A stretch of 64,000 nucleotides of DNA, taken from the NCBI GenBank assembly GCA_030686995.1, contig CM060709.1, positions 20,489,360 to 20,553,359 of the forward strand. The letters are read 5' to 3'. The translations under genes were made by a program, and so were the position numbers. The notes under the pieces are model-generated. The model made no database searches. It was given only the letters and a program-made list of their open reading frames with translations, and was not told where the DNA came from. Source of the stretch: Artemisia argyi (lineage: Eukaryota > Streptophyta > Magnoliopsida > Asterales > Asteraceae). This document shows, piece by piece, positions 39,555 to 51,001 of this stretch. Position 1 is the first letter of the stretch, and every line of letters begins with the position of its first letter.

Positions 39555-40899
39555 ATCATGTTCCAGTCGTCTAAAATCAACAAGCCCTTAAAACTACTCA
39601 CCCACAAAAATAGACTGCACGCTGTAAACAAGACTATTAAAAGTTTAAAACCACTTCTGTTATAAGAAACTTACCATATATGATATGCAATCATGCAAAC
39701 GGGAATACTAAATTTACCAAATCCATTAATCAAGAAAATTCTAGTATACGGCAATTTCAACAACAGATGCTCCGAAGTTGCTAAAAAATGACGAGTAAAC
39801 CACTGGTAACATGTATTTTCAAACTTTAAAAGGAAAAATAAATAAAAATAATAAAAATAAATAAATAAATCAATAAATAATAATAAAAGACCATACAAGC
39901 TTTGTCTAGAATATACTTTCTGAAGTTACTTTTACAACTTCACTGCAAAAACCTGCTACCAGAATACAACCCAACATGCAGGATCCATAGGCGAATAAGC
40001 GATCCCCTCGAGCATATTCTCAGAGCTTCAAGGTTTTTTGTATGGAGAAACAATCTGCTGAATTGCAAACAAAAAAACAGATCTAAATTTGTGTTTCCAT
40101 ATATAGCACAACACTTTAATGTCCATATGGTCATGCTAAAACTAGACACGAGACATAGATATAACCTAAACTATATCAAGTTTTAAAGCCAATCAAAATA
40201 GACTACATATAGGAACAAATAGATACACATCCCACATGATGCCAGACACACTAATTGCGCGGTTGCGGCCTTAAGTGACAAGAGTACACAAATATCAGAT
40301 GGTGTATAAAGAAATAGAACATGCAAGTGTGCAACTCTTGGTTGCCGGTCTGCGGCTACTATTCTTTTGATGGACTTATAATTTTTGAAGTTGTCATAAT
40401 CAGATACGAGAGAGTGTAAAGTAATTTTTGATCATTTGAGAAATGATAGGTGTACTAATCAAAAAGGACTTAGACGTCACGTAAATAGACGTAAAAGACT
40501 CTCAAATTAGGTTAAGAAGTAAATATGAAACTTTAATTTACCCTTAGCTGCTATGAAATTGATTATCTAAAACTGAGAAACTAACATATATTAATAAATA
40601 ATTAGCATATATTATCATTTACAAAACACAAACCCGAACAATCCCTTAAATATCTAATAGCCTCACATTATCAACCTTGCCGTCCATACCTGTATACGTA
40701 ATTTTGATTATGAAAATTTAGCATTGAACTCACTATAGCGTACATATAGCAACAGATAGATGCACGTCCCACATATATCCTAAAGTTTTTAACTTTTTTT
40801 TAATGAAGGATAAGAGCTTCAAATATGATTACAATAAAGGATATTATTTTACTAAAAAGAAAAACCCTTATTTGAATAAGGTGATTTCATTGGTTTTAG
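39555..40899. repeat. block T downstream part, copy B: no gene seen
   Basis: It is repeated at 58996-60370 and in part at 49915-50930. It contains A-rich runs (39835-39890). Plus-strand frames (39902-40186, 40803-41084) are conserved in both copies only because the DNA is duplicated. The second is antisense to the decayed TGA bZIP exon. Confidence 0.5.
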
Positions 40900-41614
40900 A
40901 CATGAAATGTACTCATTGGTTGACATTCAGCACATCTGACCCGTCTACTCTAGATCTATCTTCTTCCAACATAAATGAGAGATTACATATAAGAGCTGAG
41001 ATTGTTGAAAACCGTCAATTCATTGAAAAATACCACTCTACGGGAGTCGTAACCCGTTCATTAGATAGAACACATCAGCTTTAGCAGCACTAGTCTGCAT
41101 CTGGAAAAGATTAGAGTAATGGCTGAAACCACTACTGACAAATATTCTAAGATCTGTTTCGCTTGTATAAGTCATCAACACTTTCCTAAGCTCGTCATCT
41201 TTTTTACGTTGCTCTTCAAGCCACAAATCATACTCCATTTCAAATGTAACAATTCCTGGGTTAATAATATAAATAGTGCTTCCTAAGCCTCTGTACATGC
41301 CCTGTAATCAACCAATTAATTACTCACAATTCAGATTCAGTTGGAAATTAGGAGAGTTTAAAATTTTTCCATGTCTGTTAGAAAAAGAAAGAAACCCGAC
41401 CTGTTGACGAGCCCTTCGAGTTCTTGTCAACTGCGCTAATTTCATTCGTCCTGATTCAAGTTGTTGAACATATGCCTATAAAAAATTCCAAATATTTAGT
41501 CTCGCTGTTTTGGTCATGATTATAAGCATGTGTTATTTGACAAGTTTTTACGTACCTTTTTCCTTAAACGACGTTTACAGCAGCTTCACGGTTTTGCGGG
41601 AGTCTTCTTTGTCA
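40900..41614 (-). pseudogene. TGA-type bZIP transcription factor pseudogene, copy B (5' part missing)
   Basis: TGA factors bind TGACG elements and act in defence and flower development. Remains on the minus strand are: exon 41614-41556 (QRRLPQNREAA, the bZIP basic region, then a frameshift where KSRLRKK is expected); exon 41475-41401 (AYVQQLESGRMKLAQL, the start of the leucine zipper, GT donor after CAACAG); and exon from 41301 (GMYRGLGS, VTFEMEYDLWLEEQRKKDDELRK, NLFQMQTSAAKADVFYLMNGL), the DOG1-type domain. The last continues past a stop as IDGFQQSQLLYVISHL with more stops down to about 40900. Similarity is best to clade I (TGA1/TGA4-like). The N-terminal exon present in copy C is absent because foreign DNA begins at about 41688. 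Confidence 0.8.
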
Positions 41615-41687
41615 CTGTGACCGGACAAACGGATATATGAGATAGCGTGCATTTAAACATTGATACAAAAGAAATATGTAAATGTTA

Positions 41688-42861
41688 CCGATCTAGTTTT
41701 GGGACTTATAATACCGATCTAGTTTTGGGACAACAATTGGCATCAAGAGCAAGGAAGTTATACACAAAACATTTTCTGTTTTTTGCATAACAAAAACATC
41801 AACGAGAGGCCATAGGAACTATTTGTTTTTCTTTATCTTCCAAGGAAAGCAAACAAGTTTGAATAAGGAGAAACGTAGAGGAGATAGTGCCCGATCTGTT
41901 TTGCGTTAGAAGTTGCAAGCGTACACATCAAACGATATTGGTGGGATAAAACTTTGTTGGCAAAGACGAAGGGAAGGAAGATTGGAAGACTTTGTGAAAA
42001 CCGGTTTAAAACAAAAACACAAAACATCATAAGACTCAGATCTAGAGCGCAAGAAACGTTGTTGTGGAGAAGAAAAACGTATACGTAGAACGAAGAAACA
42101 GTACTCAAGGAAAAAGTGTGTGGAGAAAGTGTCAGTTCAACACAAGAACAACAACAACGAGAACAGAAACACATAGGTTTGTTTCGGTGGAACAGAATCA
42201 CAAACACATAGGTTTGTTTGGTTCGGTCTGGTTACCAAGGTGTGGTACCAAAGTTTGTGTGTAGAAGTATTCTTAGATTTCAAAGGAACCAAGATCAAGA
42301 ATAACGCACAAAGGAGAAAAGCAACATGTAGTGTGGTACAAGATTTTGTTTTGTTTGTGTCGAATTAATTAAACTCGACAACACAACAAGAACAAGACAA
42401 GAAGGCCGAGACTTTTGGTTGTAATTCAAGGGTAGAATATGAAAGCAACAAAGCAAGGAGGCTATTGGAATTTTGTTTAGACTCGTTGGGTACAAAAACA
42501 ACAGCAACAAATTCGATAAGAAGAAAAGGAGAAGGAACCTTGGTGTTTTATTTGATTCGAATCAAAACAGAAACAAGGCAACAAATCTTAAAGGTTTTGT
42601 TGAAAATAGAAGTCGAATTAGAAGGAAAAGGGACAACAAGGCAAGAAGAAACAAAAGGAACAAAGTGGGAATAACAAACGTTGGTGAACGATTTACTAAC
42701 GAGAGAAGGGAATACAACTTGTATTCAACACAAATAAATGAGGTCACAAGTTACAAATTTTCTGGATTTCAATTATATTATAATAATATAGATTTTATTA
42801 GTTTATACTATTAAGAAATCCCGAAAACTATTATTTATCTCGTATTACTAGGATTCCCGGG

Positions 42862-42955
<94 letters not shown>

Positions 42956-43033
42956 CCATAGTAGAAGAGATACCATACTAGGAAGAATAATTCCCATACG
43001 CACTAGAAAGTGAAGATAATAAATACTTTTAAG
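41688..43033 (+). mobile_element. Copia-like retrotransposon remnant: LTR end, PBS and long leader
   Basis: Duplicated-locus similarity stops at about 41687. GATCTAGTTTTGGGACAACAA followed by TTGGCATCAAGAGC (about 41731) looks like an LTR end plus a degenerate initiator-Met PBS. Then comes a purine-rich leader with only chance frames and a long TA run, leading to a gag start at 43034. The upstream LTR is almost wholly missing. Confidence 0.45.
42866..42953. repeat. (TA)n microsatellite
   Basis: About 44 TA units between GGGAATTA and TTCCCATAG. Confidence 0.9.
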
Positions 43034-43279
43034 ATGGCCGGTGACGATACAAGCACATCAACCACATTAAAACCTATAACACCTATTGCACAATACCAAT
43101 GCCCTAAGTTGAAAAATACAAATTACACGGTATGGGCTATACAAATTAAAGTTATACTAGAAGCACATGGTTTGTGGAAAACAATAGAACCTAAGGAAAA
43201 CACGCAAGTAGATGATAAGAAGGATAAGGCAACAACGGCCTTGTTATATCAAGCGTTGACCGAAGATGTGATCTTCTAA
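43034..43279 (+). pseudogene. gag: Copia gag N-terminal fragment
   Basis: From ATG 43034, about 81 aa: CPKLKNTNYTVWAIQIKVILEAHGLWKTI and KKDKATTALLYQALTEDV are typical of plant Copia gag polyproteins. The frame runs into a perfect foldback at 43270 and stops there. No CCHC finger or pol follows. Confidence 0.8.
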
Positions 43280-43328
43280 ATATTGTGTTTGAATCCACGA
43301 GCAATTCAAACACAATATTTAGAAGATC
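43270..43328. repeat. perfect foldback, 25-bp arms, 9-base loop
   Basis: GATCTTCTAAATATTGTG... (43270-43294) is exactly complementary to 43304-43328, with the loop CCACGAGCA. It lies at the junction of plus-oriented gag and a minus-oriented LTR-like segment. Confidence 0.9.
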
Positions 43329-43922
43329 GCGTAGGAACCCTAGAAGGGTGTAGTTGATCAACTAAATTAGAATGTTTTGAGCTTAGGAAATCTAGTAGGA
43401 ACCCTATAAGGGTGTAGTTCGATTTCTAGGCTCAAGAAGAGAGAAGAAGAAGAATATGATTGCAAGTGAATCAAGGGATGAGAAAATGAATACATGAAGG
43501 CATGTATTTATACTAATTCTCACCCTTGAAGAACAAGATACAAACCCTAGACCCATTAAGGGTGGGTTCGGCCGAGCATGGCCCAAGGGAGGCCCTTGGG
43601 TGCCTTCTTCTCCACTTAATTCATTTCTAGTCCTTCTTCTTTCAGCTAACGGTCGTTAAGTATCATTAAGTGCTCATTTCGTGAATTTAATGATTATTCG
43701 TCACTAAAACAATAATTATTAATTAATTGAAACTCATACGTAAAGTGTGCAATCCCGAAGTCTCAAGTACGAGTCCAGACATATTCATTAATTTTATCCG
43801 TTAAAACTTACAGTTGTAAGTGAATTGAAACAAAATTCTGCTATGCGAATATTGCCGATAAATCATGGTCACCGAAATCCTCTTACTTCCGGGTATAACG
43901 ATTTTAACACATATTTTATTCA
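43329..43922 (-). mobile_element. LTR-like segment in minus orientation
   Basis: Read on the minus strand it has a TATA box (AGTATAAATACATGCC, about 43503-43516), then a leader with two ACACCCTT(C/A)TAGGGTTCCTA repeats (43332-43350 and 43393-43412). It ends at the foldback. It resembles the U3-R-U5 order of a Copia LTR, but opposite to the gag fragment beside it. Lineage is not determined. Confidence 0.45.
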
Positions 43923-44222
43923 TCAGTGAGAATGGTATGCACCTAAAAGGAATACCATTTCGTTCTCAATACCTTGTTTTTCCTACTGTTAAAACGCTCC
44001 GACTCTAGATATGTGGCATAAATGACGAATATGAATTACCAGTAGGGGAACCGCAACCCGTGATATATTTATTCTACCCCTAGCACGACTAGTCATGTTT
44101 TTATTAGATATTATTTATGTAAGTTACTCGTCTTAGTTAGGGATACTAGATTGTATGTATAGATAGATGGTGTATACCTGACTCTTCGGACATGTGATCT
44201 TTACCCACATATTTACGTATCA
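43923..44222 (+). pseudogene. block D, degraded copy
   Basis: Recognisable from GAATGGTATGCACCTAAAAGGAATACC to ACCCCTAGCACGACTAGTC and then the shared TTATTAGATATTATTTATGTAAGTTACTCG stretch. Small deletions break the NPYDEYEL part. It is cut at GTATCAT by the Tat-like remnant. Confidence 0.5.
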
Positions 44223-44223
44223 T

Positions 44224-44973
44224 TGGCGCCATCAGTGGGAAACGAACAAAAATCCATAAACAACATTAATTAAGTTATCAATTTGGGGAAGGATGAAGTG
44301 GATCCAAACCCAATGTGAATGATGTTGAAGTTTAGCCTCTTACCGTCACCCCACAAAACCAAGTCATTGGAACTGAACTAGTATGTGATCATGGGAATCC
44401 GTAACACAGTTTGTTGTCCTAAATTTTGATCAAATAAATGACAAGTATTTAGATTTTTCCTCAAAAAAAATATGGGTTTCTCCGAAACATCCAATTAGTG
44501 ATTCTAGCAATGATTGTCATGTCATCGAGTCATGGCATTCTGATTTTGAAAACCCATGTACGCAAAGAAACAAAAGAGGCGTAAAAGGAATCACCGCAAG
44601 TGATAGGCTACTCAAAAAGAATAGTGTCGTTTCCATTGGAGGTCAAAAAGAAACAAATAACAGGTACTCAAAAAATAACCAACCCTTGATACGGAAAAAC
44701 AGAAATCCGCAAATAATGTCAATTTCTACAACGATCTTTCCGTCTCTAACAAATCAAAAAGAAATGTCTACGAAAGTCGCGTCCCCATTTACGAAACGAA
44801 TCAAAGATTGTGAGCTGTCAAATGGACTTAAAGTGCCATCTAATCTAAAATCTTATGATGATTTATCCGATCCTGATGATCATCTCATAAACGTTACAAG
44901 ATTAGATACCAAAAAACTGACATTTCTCATTTCAAGTGTCACTTGTGACCAAAACTTTCATGTAACTGCTTAA
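44224..44973 (+). pseudogene. gag: Tat-like retroelement remnant: PBS and gag fragment
   Basis: TGGCGCCATCAGTGGGAAACG at 44224 matches the PBS type of the Tat element at 5200. A frame to 44973 contains SPFTKRIKDCELSNGLKVP and LKSYDDLSDPDDHL, which parallels the gag core start (VKTYDGTGDPDHHL) of that element. No LTR precedes the PBS: block D sequence abuts it directly. The remainder of gag and pol is missing. Confidence 0.65.
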
Positions 44974-45534
44974 TAATTCCGACATATATTTATATGAAAC
45001 AAGTTCCAAATAAAAAATAATTACAAGTTACATCAAGTTAATGTCCAAGTGAACTAATAGGAATCCATTATGCTTCACACACATTACGTTTATAGGTATA
45101 TATAATTATGTGTATATATGTGTTGCATTTATTATCTTTTTTTACGTCTTAGTGTCTAACCCATTCAAGATAACATTAAATAAAGCACTGTACAGTCCAT
45201 TTGTGGTCTGCAGGAAGAAAAATTAACACGAACACAAGTAAACATTAAACATAAGTGCATCATTATATTAAAAGAATAAAAGCCACTTTACATTACATAT
45301 TACATGAAACATTCTTTCACATTCGTTTAATTTATGGCCCATACAATAAGCATGAACGTTGAAAAATTGCGTAACGAGGCCAAGATAAGCATAACTTACT
45401 TAAAACTTAAACATAAAACTTATTTTTCCTTCACTTCTTCAAACACACCAAACTTATTATTATCCCTTGCACGTAACACACCTAATAACTTCAACACACG
45501 AACTTCATTCACGAAGGTGATAGATTTCGTTCAT
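44974..45534. other. AT-rich intergenic stretch, nothing identified
   Basis: No repeat partner elsewhere in the window and no convincing frame. The 68-codon plus-strand frame at 45334 has no family resemblance that I can see. Confidence 0.4.
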
Positions 45535-46076
45535 TTATGAAATTTCATCATCACGAGATAAGACCATGTTTTGTAGCTCATAGCAATAGCTCTCATTCAT
45601 AGCCTCCCCTCTCCTCAGTACCAATGAGAACACATATTTCTTTATTAGCAGCAACAACCCCAAGGTAGCGATTTGCACCAAGTAGAACGACACATTATCA
45701 AATTTATAATAATTCATGTCAATCACATTTGAGATAACAACATTGTAAGCCGGAAATAACGAAAGGGAACGGGCAGGACCATTATTGAGCAAATTCATAT
45801 CAGCACCATTATCGAACCCTACAAAAAAATATGTGTATGAATGATTAGACAGATGAAATAAATATATTATTATACAAAAATATACGAAGTATTTGATAAT
45901 CAGTGTAGTTCCATTGGGCCGTAACTAGCAACGAGAACACCGTTGATACGGAATGGAACAATTTGGCCCTCTTTAGATTCCTCTATAGTAGGATCTAAAG
46001 CTTTTTGGTACGTCTTCACAAAGTATAGAGTAACAAATATATAACCAACGATTTGAAGATAACTCTTTAGAGCCAT
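45535..46076 (-). CDS. candidate two-exon small membrane protein (unrecognised)
   Basis: Exon 1 starts at ATG 46076-46074: MALKSYLQIVGYIFVTLYFV (one membrane segment), then KTYQKALDPTIEESKEGQIV and PFRING. Unspliced, it ends at TGA 45900. A TTTTTTTGTAG acceptor at 45819 precedes GFDNGADMNLLNNGPARSL, then FYLVQIATLGLLLLIKKYVF (second membrane segment), and the frame ends at TAA 45535-45537. A phase-correct donor could be AACG|GTGTTC (about 45948), giving roughly 140-145 aa. GCTA|GTTACG is an alternative. It is not repeated in the window and has no premature stops after splicing. I do not recognise the family. A MITE lies 20 bp upstream. Confidence 0.5.
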
Positions 46077-46097
46077 AGTATCCTACATGAATGGTTA

Positions 46098-46445
46098 GAG
46101 CATATGGTGTGGTAACGTGAGGCTTCACGTTAAACTGACATGGACACCCATAACGCAGCGTGAAGCTTGTGTTATTATACTGCTGCCTCGCGTTAAGGCC
46201 TCATGTTAACCCTCACGTTAAGCTCGTAACGCATCGTTAAACACTATTTTTCTTTTCTTTTCTTTTCTTTTTTGCCGATTTAAATGTGTTTGGTTCGGTA
46301 TTTTGGTGTATGTATCTATAACACGTGTGTGTTATGTGTGTGTAATAAGTGCAGATTTTTAAGGTTGAAGAAAGCTAAGTTTGGTGTTTTACATTTTCAG
46401 TCCTTCTGGTGTTTTTTTCTTTTTTTTTTCTAATGTTTTCTAAAA

Positions 46446-46518
<73 letters not shown>

Positions 46519-46736
46519 AAATTTAAAGAAAATGTTTTTTTTTTCTTTATTTATTTATTTATTATTATTTTTTTGTATTTTATAAATGGAAAAGAAAAAA
46601 AAATGGGCCCAAAATGTAGTGGTAAGGTGAGTTATAATAAGGGGTGTTTTTTAGTTAAGGTGAAAAGTTTAATCTGATGTGGCGCTAACGTATCGGTTTG
46701 TTAAAACTTAACACCGGGTTATTGTACCCAATGCTC
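46098..46736. mobile_element. Tourist/Harbinger-like MITE (about 640 bp)
   Basis: Ends are GAGCATATGGTGTGG and, in reverse complement, GAGCATTGGGTACAAT. The left flank is TTA and the right flank TTT, so a TTA duplication with one mutation is plausible. GAGCAT ends plus TTA targets are usual for Harbinger-type MITEs. Inside are several CACGTTAA/TTAACGTG foldbacks and a TA run (46447-46515). No coding sequence. Confidence 0.6.
46447..46515. repeat. (TA)n microsatellite inside the MITE
   Basis: About 34 TA units. Confidence 0.9.
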
Positions 46737-46739
46737 TTT

Positions 46740-47568
46740 AGTGTCCTATAAGAAAGACTAGCATAGTCTTTAAGACAGACTAAATACTTCATATGTATGC
46801 AATCCTACATATACTAGTACTTCATATGTTGTTTATTTGGACAACAAAGTTACAGGATGAAACTTATTTGGGCTTGTTATTAATAATCCAAAATTTAACT
46901 TACGTTATAGATACAATCGCATTAGATGCGTTATTGTTATTTTGGATGAGTCTAGTAATAATGATAATACGAGACAAAAAAATACAAAAAGGTTGTCATT
47001 CCACCGTATCAACTAAAAGTATTTTAGTAAATTAAAATTACTTAACTAGTAATAAATTTTACAGTCAACCGAAAGTTGGACTAAATCCAAAACGGATGTT
47101 TTACTTTTTGACCAAATCCTTTTTAGAAATAAATGATGGGTTTTACTAAAAACAAAATAATTAACCTACTATTTTTATATTTAAAGTAATAATGTATTTA
47201 ACACAGAATAAATCAATATACAAGTTACCTAAAATACCATATTTTTTCTATATTTAAAGTAGTCATATATTTAAGGTACGATAAATAAATTAAAAATTAC
47301 CTTTTATATTTATCATAATTATTCATTAACCGGGCAATATTTAGCAAAACCCATAAATGATATACCCCCAACAAGTCACAACGACCAGAAAAAGTAGTAA
47401 ACCCTTCATAATAATTATATTAATAAATAAAAAAATAAATAAAATATAAAAATTCATATATTTACATATATACATATAGAAACATATGTATTGAGGGCTT
47501 GATATATACTATAAAAGAAATAAAATGTTATATGATTGTAAAAGATATATAAAATCCATAAAGTAATC
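46740..47568 (+). repeat. block L and AT-rich link, H-free unit
   Basis: Starts GTCCTATAAGAAAGACTAGC, a direct relative of the inverted 18107-18900. The site of element H is empty (ATAATTATATTAATAAATAAAAAAATAAATAAAATA, about 47411-47446). The frame 46793-47035 is not convincing as a gene. Confidence 0.55.
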
Positions 47569-47830
47569 TTGTTTAACTCTTTTCCATGGCTTTTGATGGG
47601 TGATGACAAATATGGTATACACGTAAGAGAAATACTATTTCGTTCTCAATACCTTCTTTTTTCTACTAAAACATTGGCTCTGATGATATGTGGCGTAAAC
47701 CCATATGACGAATATGAGTTACAAGTAGGGGAACATCCACCAGATATATATATTTATTCTACCCCTTAGCACGACTAATCGTGTTTTATTAGATATTATT
47801 TATGTAAGTTTCTCGTCTTAGTTAGTGATA
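47569..47830 (+). pseudogene. block D, copy in the H-free unit
   Basis: A frame of 66 codons: FPWLLMGDDKYGIHVREILF, ICGVNPYDEYELQVGEHPP, DIYIYSTP. The last residues differ because of an extra TA. The family is unrecognised. Confidence 0.5.
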
Positions 47831-49135
47831 CTAGATTGTAGGTATACATAGATGGTGTATACCCGACTCTTTTACTTGTGATCCGTACCTGCATATTTAC
47901 GTATCATCAAGTATCTCAGAAATGACACAAAACACATAAACTACATGAACAAGAAAAACTGCACTTTATCAGAAGGTATCACATGAATTAACGGGGCACT
48001 AACTACCCATTAGATTAACAAAAACAAGATAAACTACCATTACCATTAACAACTTCCATCCATAATATTACAAACAACATCATTATGTTATATCACAAAG
48101 TATATCACATGGTGAGGCTAAAAAACTGTTAAGGAAAAAAGTAATACTTTGTTTTATTATACTAACAACGGCGGTGATAATATTCCCAAACAAAAGGAAT
48201 AACCAACTAACCTTTGTTAATATTATGAAAGTAGTCTAACACACTTTTGTAAATGTTGGTGATCTGGGGTTTCGGATCATCGACATTTTGTATCAAGAAG
48301 TTAAGAACCGAGCAAACAAAAATCATTTATGTGGTTCGTGTCTTACAAAAACACAAGAACCAAACCCATCAAACTTTAAACCAAGACATTCAAGAGAAGT
48401 TGTTAAGATCTCGATCTAGCTCTTAAGATCTTCCGATCTTACGATCCCGTTAAGAAAAAACGAGTCGATCCTTCGTAGGATCTTAAATAGCATAGGATCT
48501 TAAGTATGGTTTCGATCTTACCATAAGATCGTAAGATCTCGATCCGATTCGATCATACTTCTCTTAATTTAACTAACTAATAAACTATAAATGAATGAAT
48601 TTTGTTAAATTAAAACAATATAGCAAGCGTTAATTATTGTAAATGTCTAATAAGATCAAGATATATAGATTTTTTGATTAAAAGATTCAGCATCCTTAAT
48701 TAACGATTAAATATTTTTGTATTTTAGAGTATTACGCGTCGCATTCTCATATTATTATAACTTTCAGAACTCTTTTTTCTTCTCTAATTTGTTATACAAT
48801 CATCTTTGAATACGAATTACTAGAAACATAAGATTTTTAGACATTTAAGTAGGATCGTAGGATCTCGATCCGATCCTACGATCTCGATCTTGCAAAAACA
48901 AAAACGATCTCACGTGAGATCGTGATCTTGACAGCCTTGGGTTTTTGTTCTTAGAAAGAAATGAAGAAAGAGATGTGATTTTTTGTGTGTAGTGGTGGCT
49001 GCAAGTTGTGTGAGTGTTTAGGTATATATATATAATATTATAAAGGGATACAAGTGCATGTTTGTTAACCCTAGCCCATACACATTATTTGATATTGGCC
49101 CAACTTAGCCCACGTTCTCACATTCACTATATATT
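47831..49135 (-). repeat. block P, H-free unit, split by a MITE
   Basis: UTR/promoter-like block on the minus strand, interrupted at about 48400-48940. The TATA-like stretch (TATATATATAATATTATAAAG) is at about 49022-49043, and TTGGGCCAATATC is near 49100. Confidence 0.5.
48400..48938. mobile_element. MITE-like insertion rich in GATC motifs (about 540 bp)
   Basis: Sibling P blocks are continuous here (TTCAAGAGAATCGAAAAGGG). The insert begins GTTGTTAAGATCTCGATCT and ends, in reverse complement, GCTGTCAAGATCACGATCT, a 19-bp terminal inverted repeat with three mismatches. Both outer parts are packed with AAGATC/CGATCT/GGATCT motifs that can fold into stems; the middle is AT-rich. The superfamily is undetermined; hAT-like is possible. 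Confidence 0.6.
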
Positions 49136-49246
49136 TTTGTTAATAACATAAGTGTCATTTGTTATATTGGATATGTATTCTGCACGAATTGTATATGTGG
49201 TTTTGGTAGATAAAAAATTGCGTTTCCATAAAAGGAGAAAAAAATA

Positions 49247-49408
49247 AAAGGCTTCGCGCGCACTCTGCCAATTGTAGATACACGAGAACCACTAGGAGGT
49301 TGTGTACATAACGGTTGTGGACCATGTATTCCTTGTCGTAGGATTACGAAAATTCTTAAGTGTCTAGTGACTGAGTCATGTCCCGATATTTACTATCATG
49401 TTCCATAA
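49247..49408 (+). pseudogene. block C, H-free unit: six-cysteine peptide exon, frame intact
   Basis: An open frame of 53 codons then TAA (49406-49408). It contains RTLPIVDTREPLGG, CVHNGCGPCIPCRR, KCLVTESC and the end PDIYYHVP, with the same six-cysteine spacing as the inverted copy at 16796-16957. A candidate acceptor upstream is TTGCGTTTCCATAAAAG (CCAG in other copies), but no upstream exon is identified, so this may be the last exon of a secreted-peptide gene or a relic. I do not assign a family. Confidence 0.5.
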
Positions 49409-49914
49409 GGATGATATCTAATATCCTAACTTTTATTTTAGTGTGTGACGGAGTCTATACATATCGATGTCTTACAGTTCTATGGAATTGTTGAATTTGT
49501 ATGTCTTAGTTTTCGTGAATATACTCTTTCTGGTGAACCTCTATTGTTGGTTATGACAATATGCGACCATTTGACAGTAAATGTCTAATGTAATATATCA
49601 CATTAATATGGGATATAGCTCCATAGATCCATGTCTTGAACTGATTTGGTCTAAATGACTATATTATATATTTTGATCAGAAATTATAAGTTCAAGTCCT
49701 GTCAAGGACGGTTATTTGACTATATTTTGATCACAAAATACAAAATGAAAATTAAACGTGAGGCCTTAAAGTCACATTTACTGTCATTAAGACAAATGGA
49801 ATGTAGCTCGTCTTTTCGAGACCAGGTTTCAACACTTACTAGGCCTAATCCTGTCCCAAAAAGTAACCAGTTAAAAGTTAACCCCATTCGATCTCATTCT
49901 GGTTCTTTATCATG
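49409..49914 (+). repeat. block C downstream part, H-free unit
   Basis: GACGGAGTCTATACATATCGATG through TCATTCTGGTTCTTTATCATG. It shows the empty site for the small LTR element (about 49905-49920). The frame at 49655-49945 is not supported by its siblings. Confidence 0.5.
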
Positions 49915-50935
49915 TTCCAGTAGATTAAAAGCAACAAGCCCTTAAAACTACCCACCCTCAAAACTGGACTGCTGTAGAGAAGAGTATTAAAACCACTTCC
50001 CTTGTAAGAAACTTAGCATATACACGTGAATAGTTAACAAATCCATTTATAAAGAAAATTCTAGTATATGGCAATTTCAACAAGCGATGCTCCAAAGTTG
50101 CTAAAAATTACAGAGTATACCACTGGTAACATGTAATTTCAAACATTAAAAGGAAAAAAGAAAAAAAGGCCATAGAAGTTTTGTCTAGAATATACTTTCT
50201 GAAGTTACTTTTACAACTTCACTGCAAAAACCTGCTACCAGAATACAACCCCACATGCAGGATCCATAGACGAATAAGAGATCCCCTTGAGCATATTCTC
50301 ATAGCTTCAAGACTTTTTGTATGGAGAAACAATCCGCAGACAAACAAAAAAGAGATCTAAATTTGTGTTCCAATATATAGAACCACACTTTAATGTCCAT
50401 ATGGTCATGCTAAAACTTGACACGAGACATAACTGATATAACCTAAACTTATATCTAGTTTAACAAGCAAATCAAAATAGACTACACATAGGAACAAATA
50501 GATACACATCCCACATGATGCCAAATTTATATCATATTAAACAACACACTACATTGCGGCCTTAAGAGACAAGGGTACAGTGATATCAGATGGTGTATAT
50601 AGAAATAGAACGTCGGTCTGCAGCTACTATTTTTTTGGATGGACTAATAATGTTTGAAGTTGTAATAATCAGATATGCGTGAGTGTAAAGGTTTAGTAAT
50701 TTCGGATCATTCAGGAAATGATAGGTGAACTAATAAAAATGGACTTGACGTCACGTGAATAGGCATAAAAGACTCTTACATTAGGTTAAGAAGTAGATAT
50801 GAAACTTTAATTTACCCTTAGCTGCTATGAAATTGATTATCTAAAACTGAGAAACTAACATATATTGAACTAAGAAGTAAATATGAATCTTTAATTTACC
50901 CTTAGCTGCTTTGAATATATTGAACTCGAAATGTT
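49915..50935. repeat. block T downstream part, truncated copy
   Basis: Similar to 39560-40590 and 59000-60060 with small indels. Similarity stops near 50935 before the bZIP exons. No gene. Confidence 0.5.
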
Positions 50936-51001
50936 TGAAGTTGAATATATGATTTTTCCACTTATTGAAGGATTTGAAATATATAGATCAATGTCAACAA
51001 C

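Noticed and set aside
39902..40186. 94-aa plus-strand frame, also at 59346
   Set aside because: No recognisable domain. The related copy at 50200 does not keep the frame, and its conservation follows from segment duplication.
40803..41084. 93-aa plus-strand frame, conserved at 60268-60546
   Set aside because: It lies opposite the decayed TGA bZIP DOG1-domain exon. Conservation is explained by duplication of the locus.
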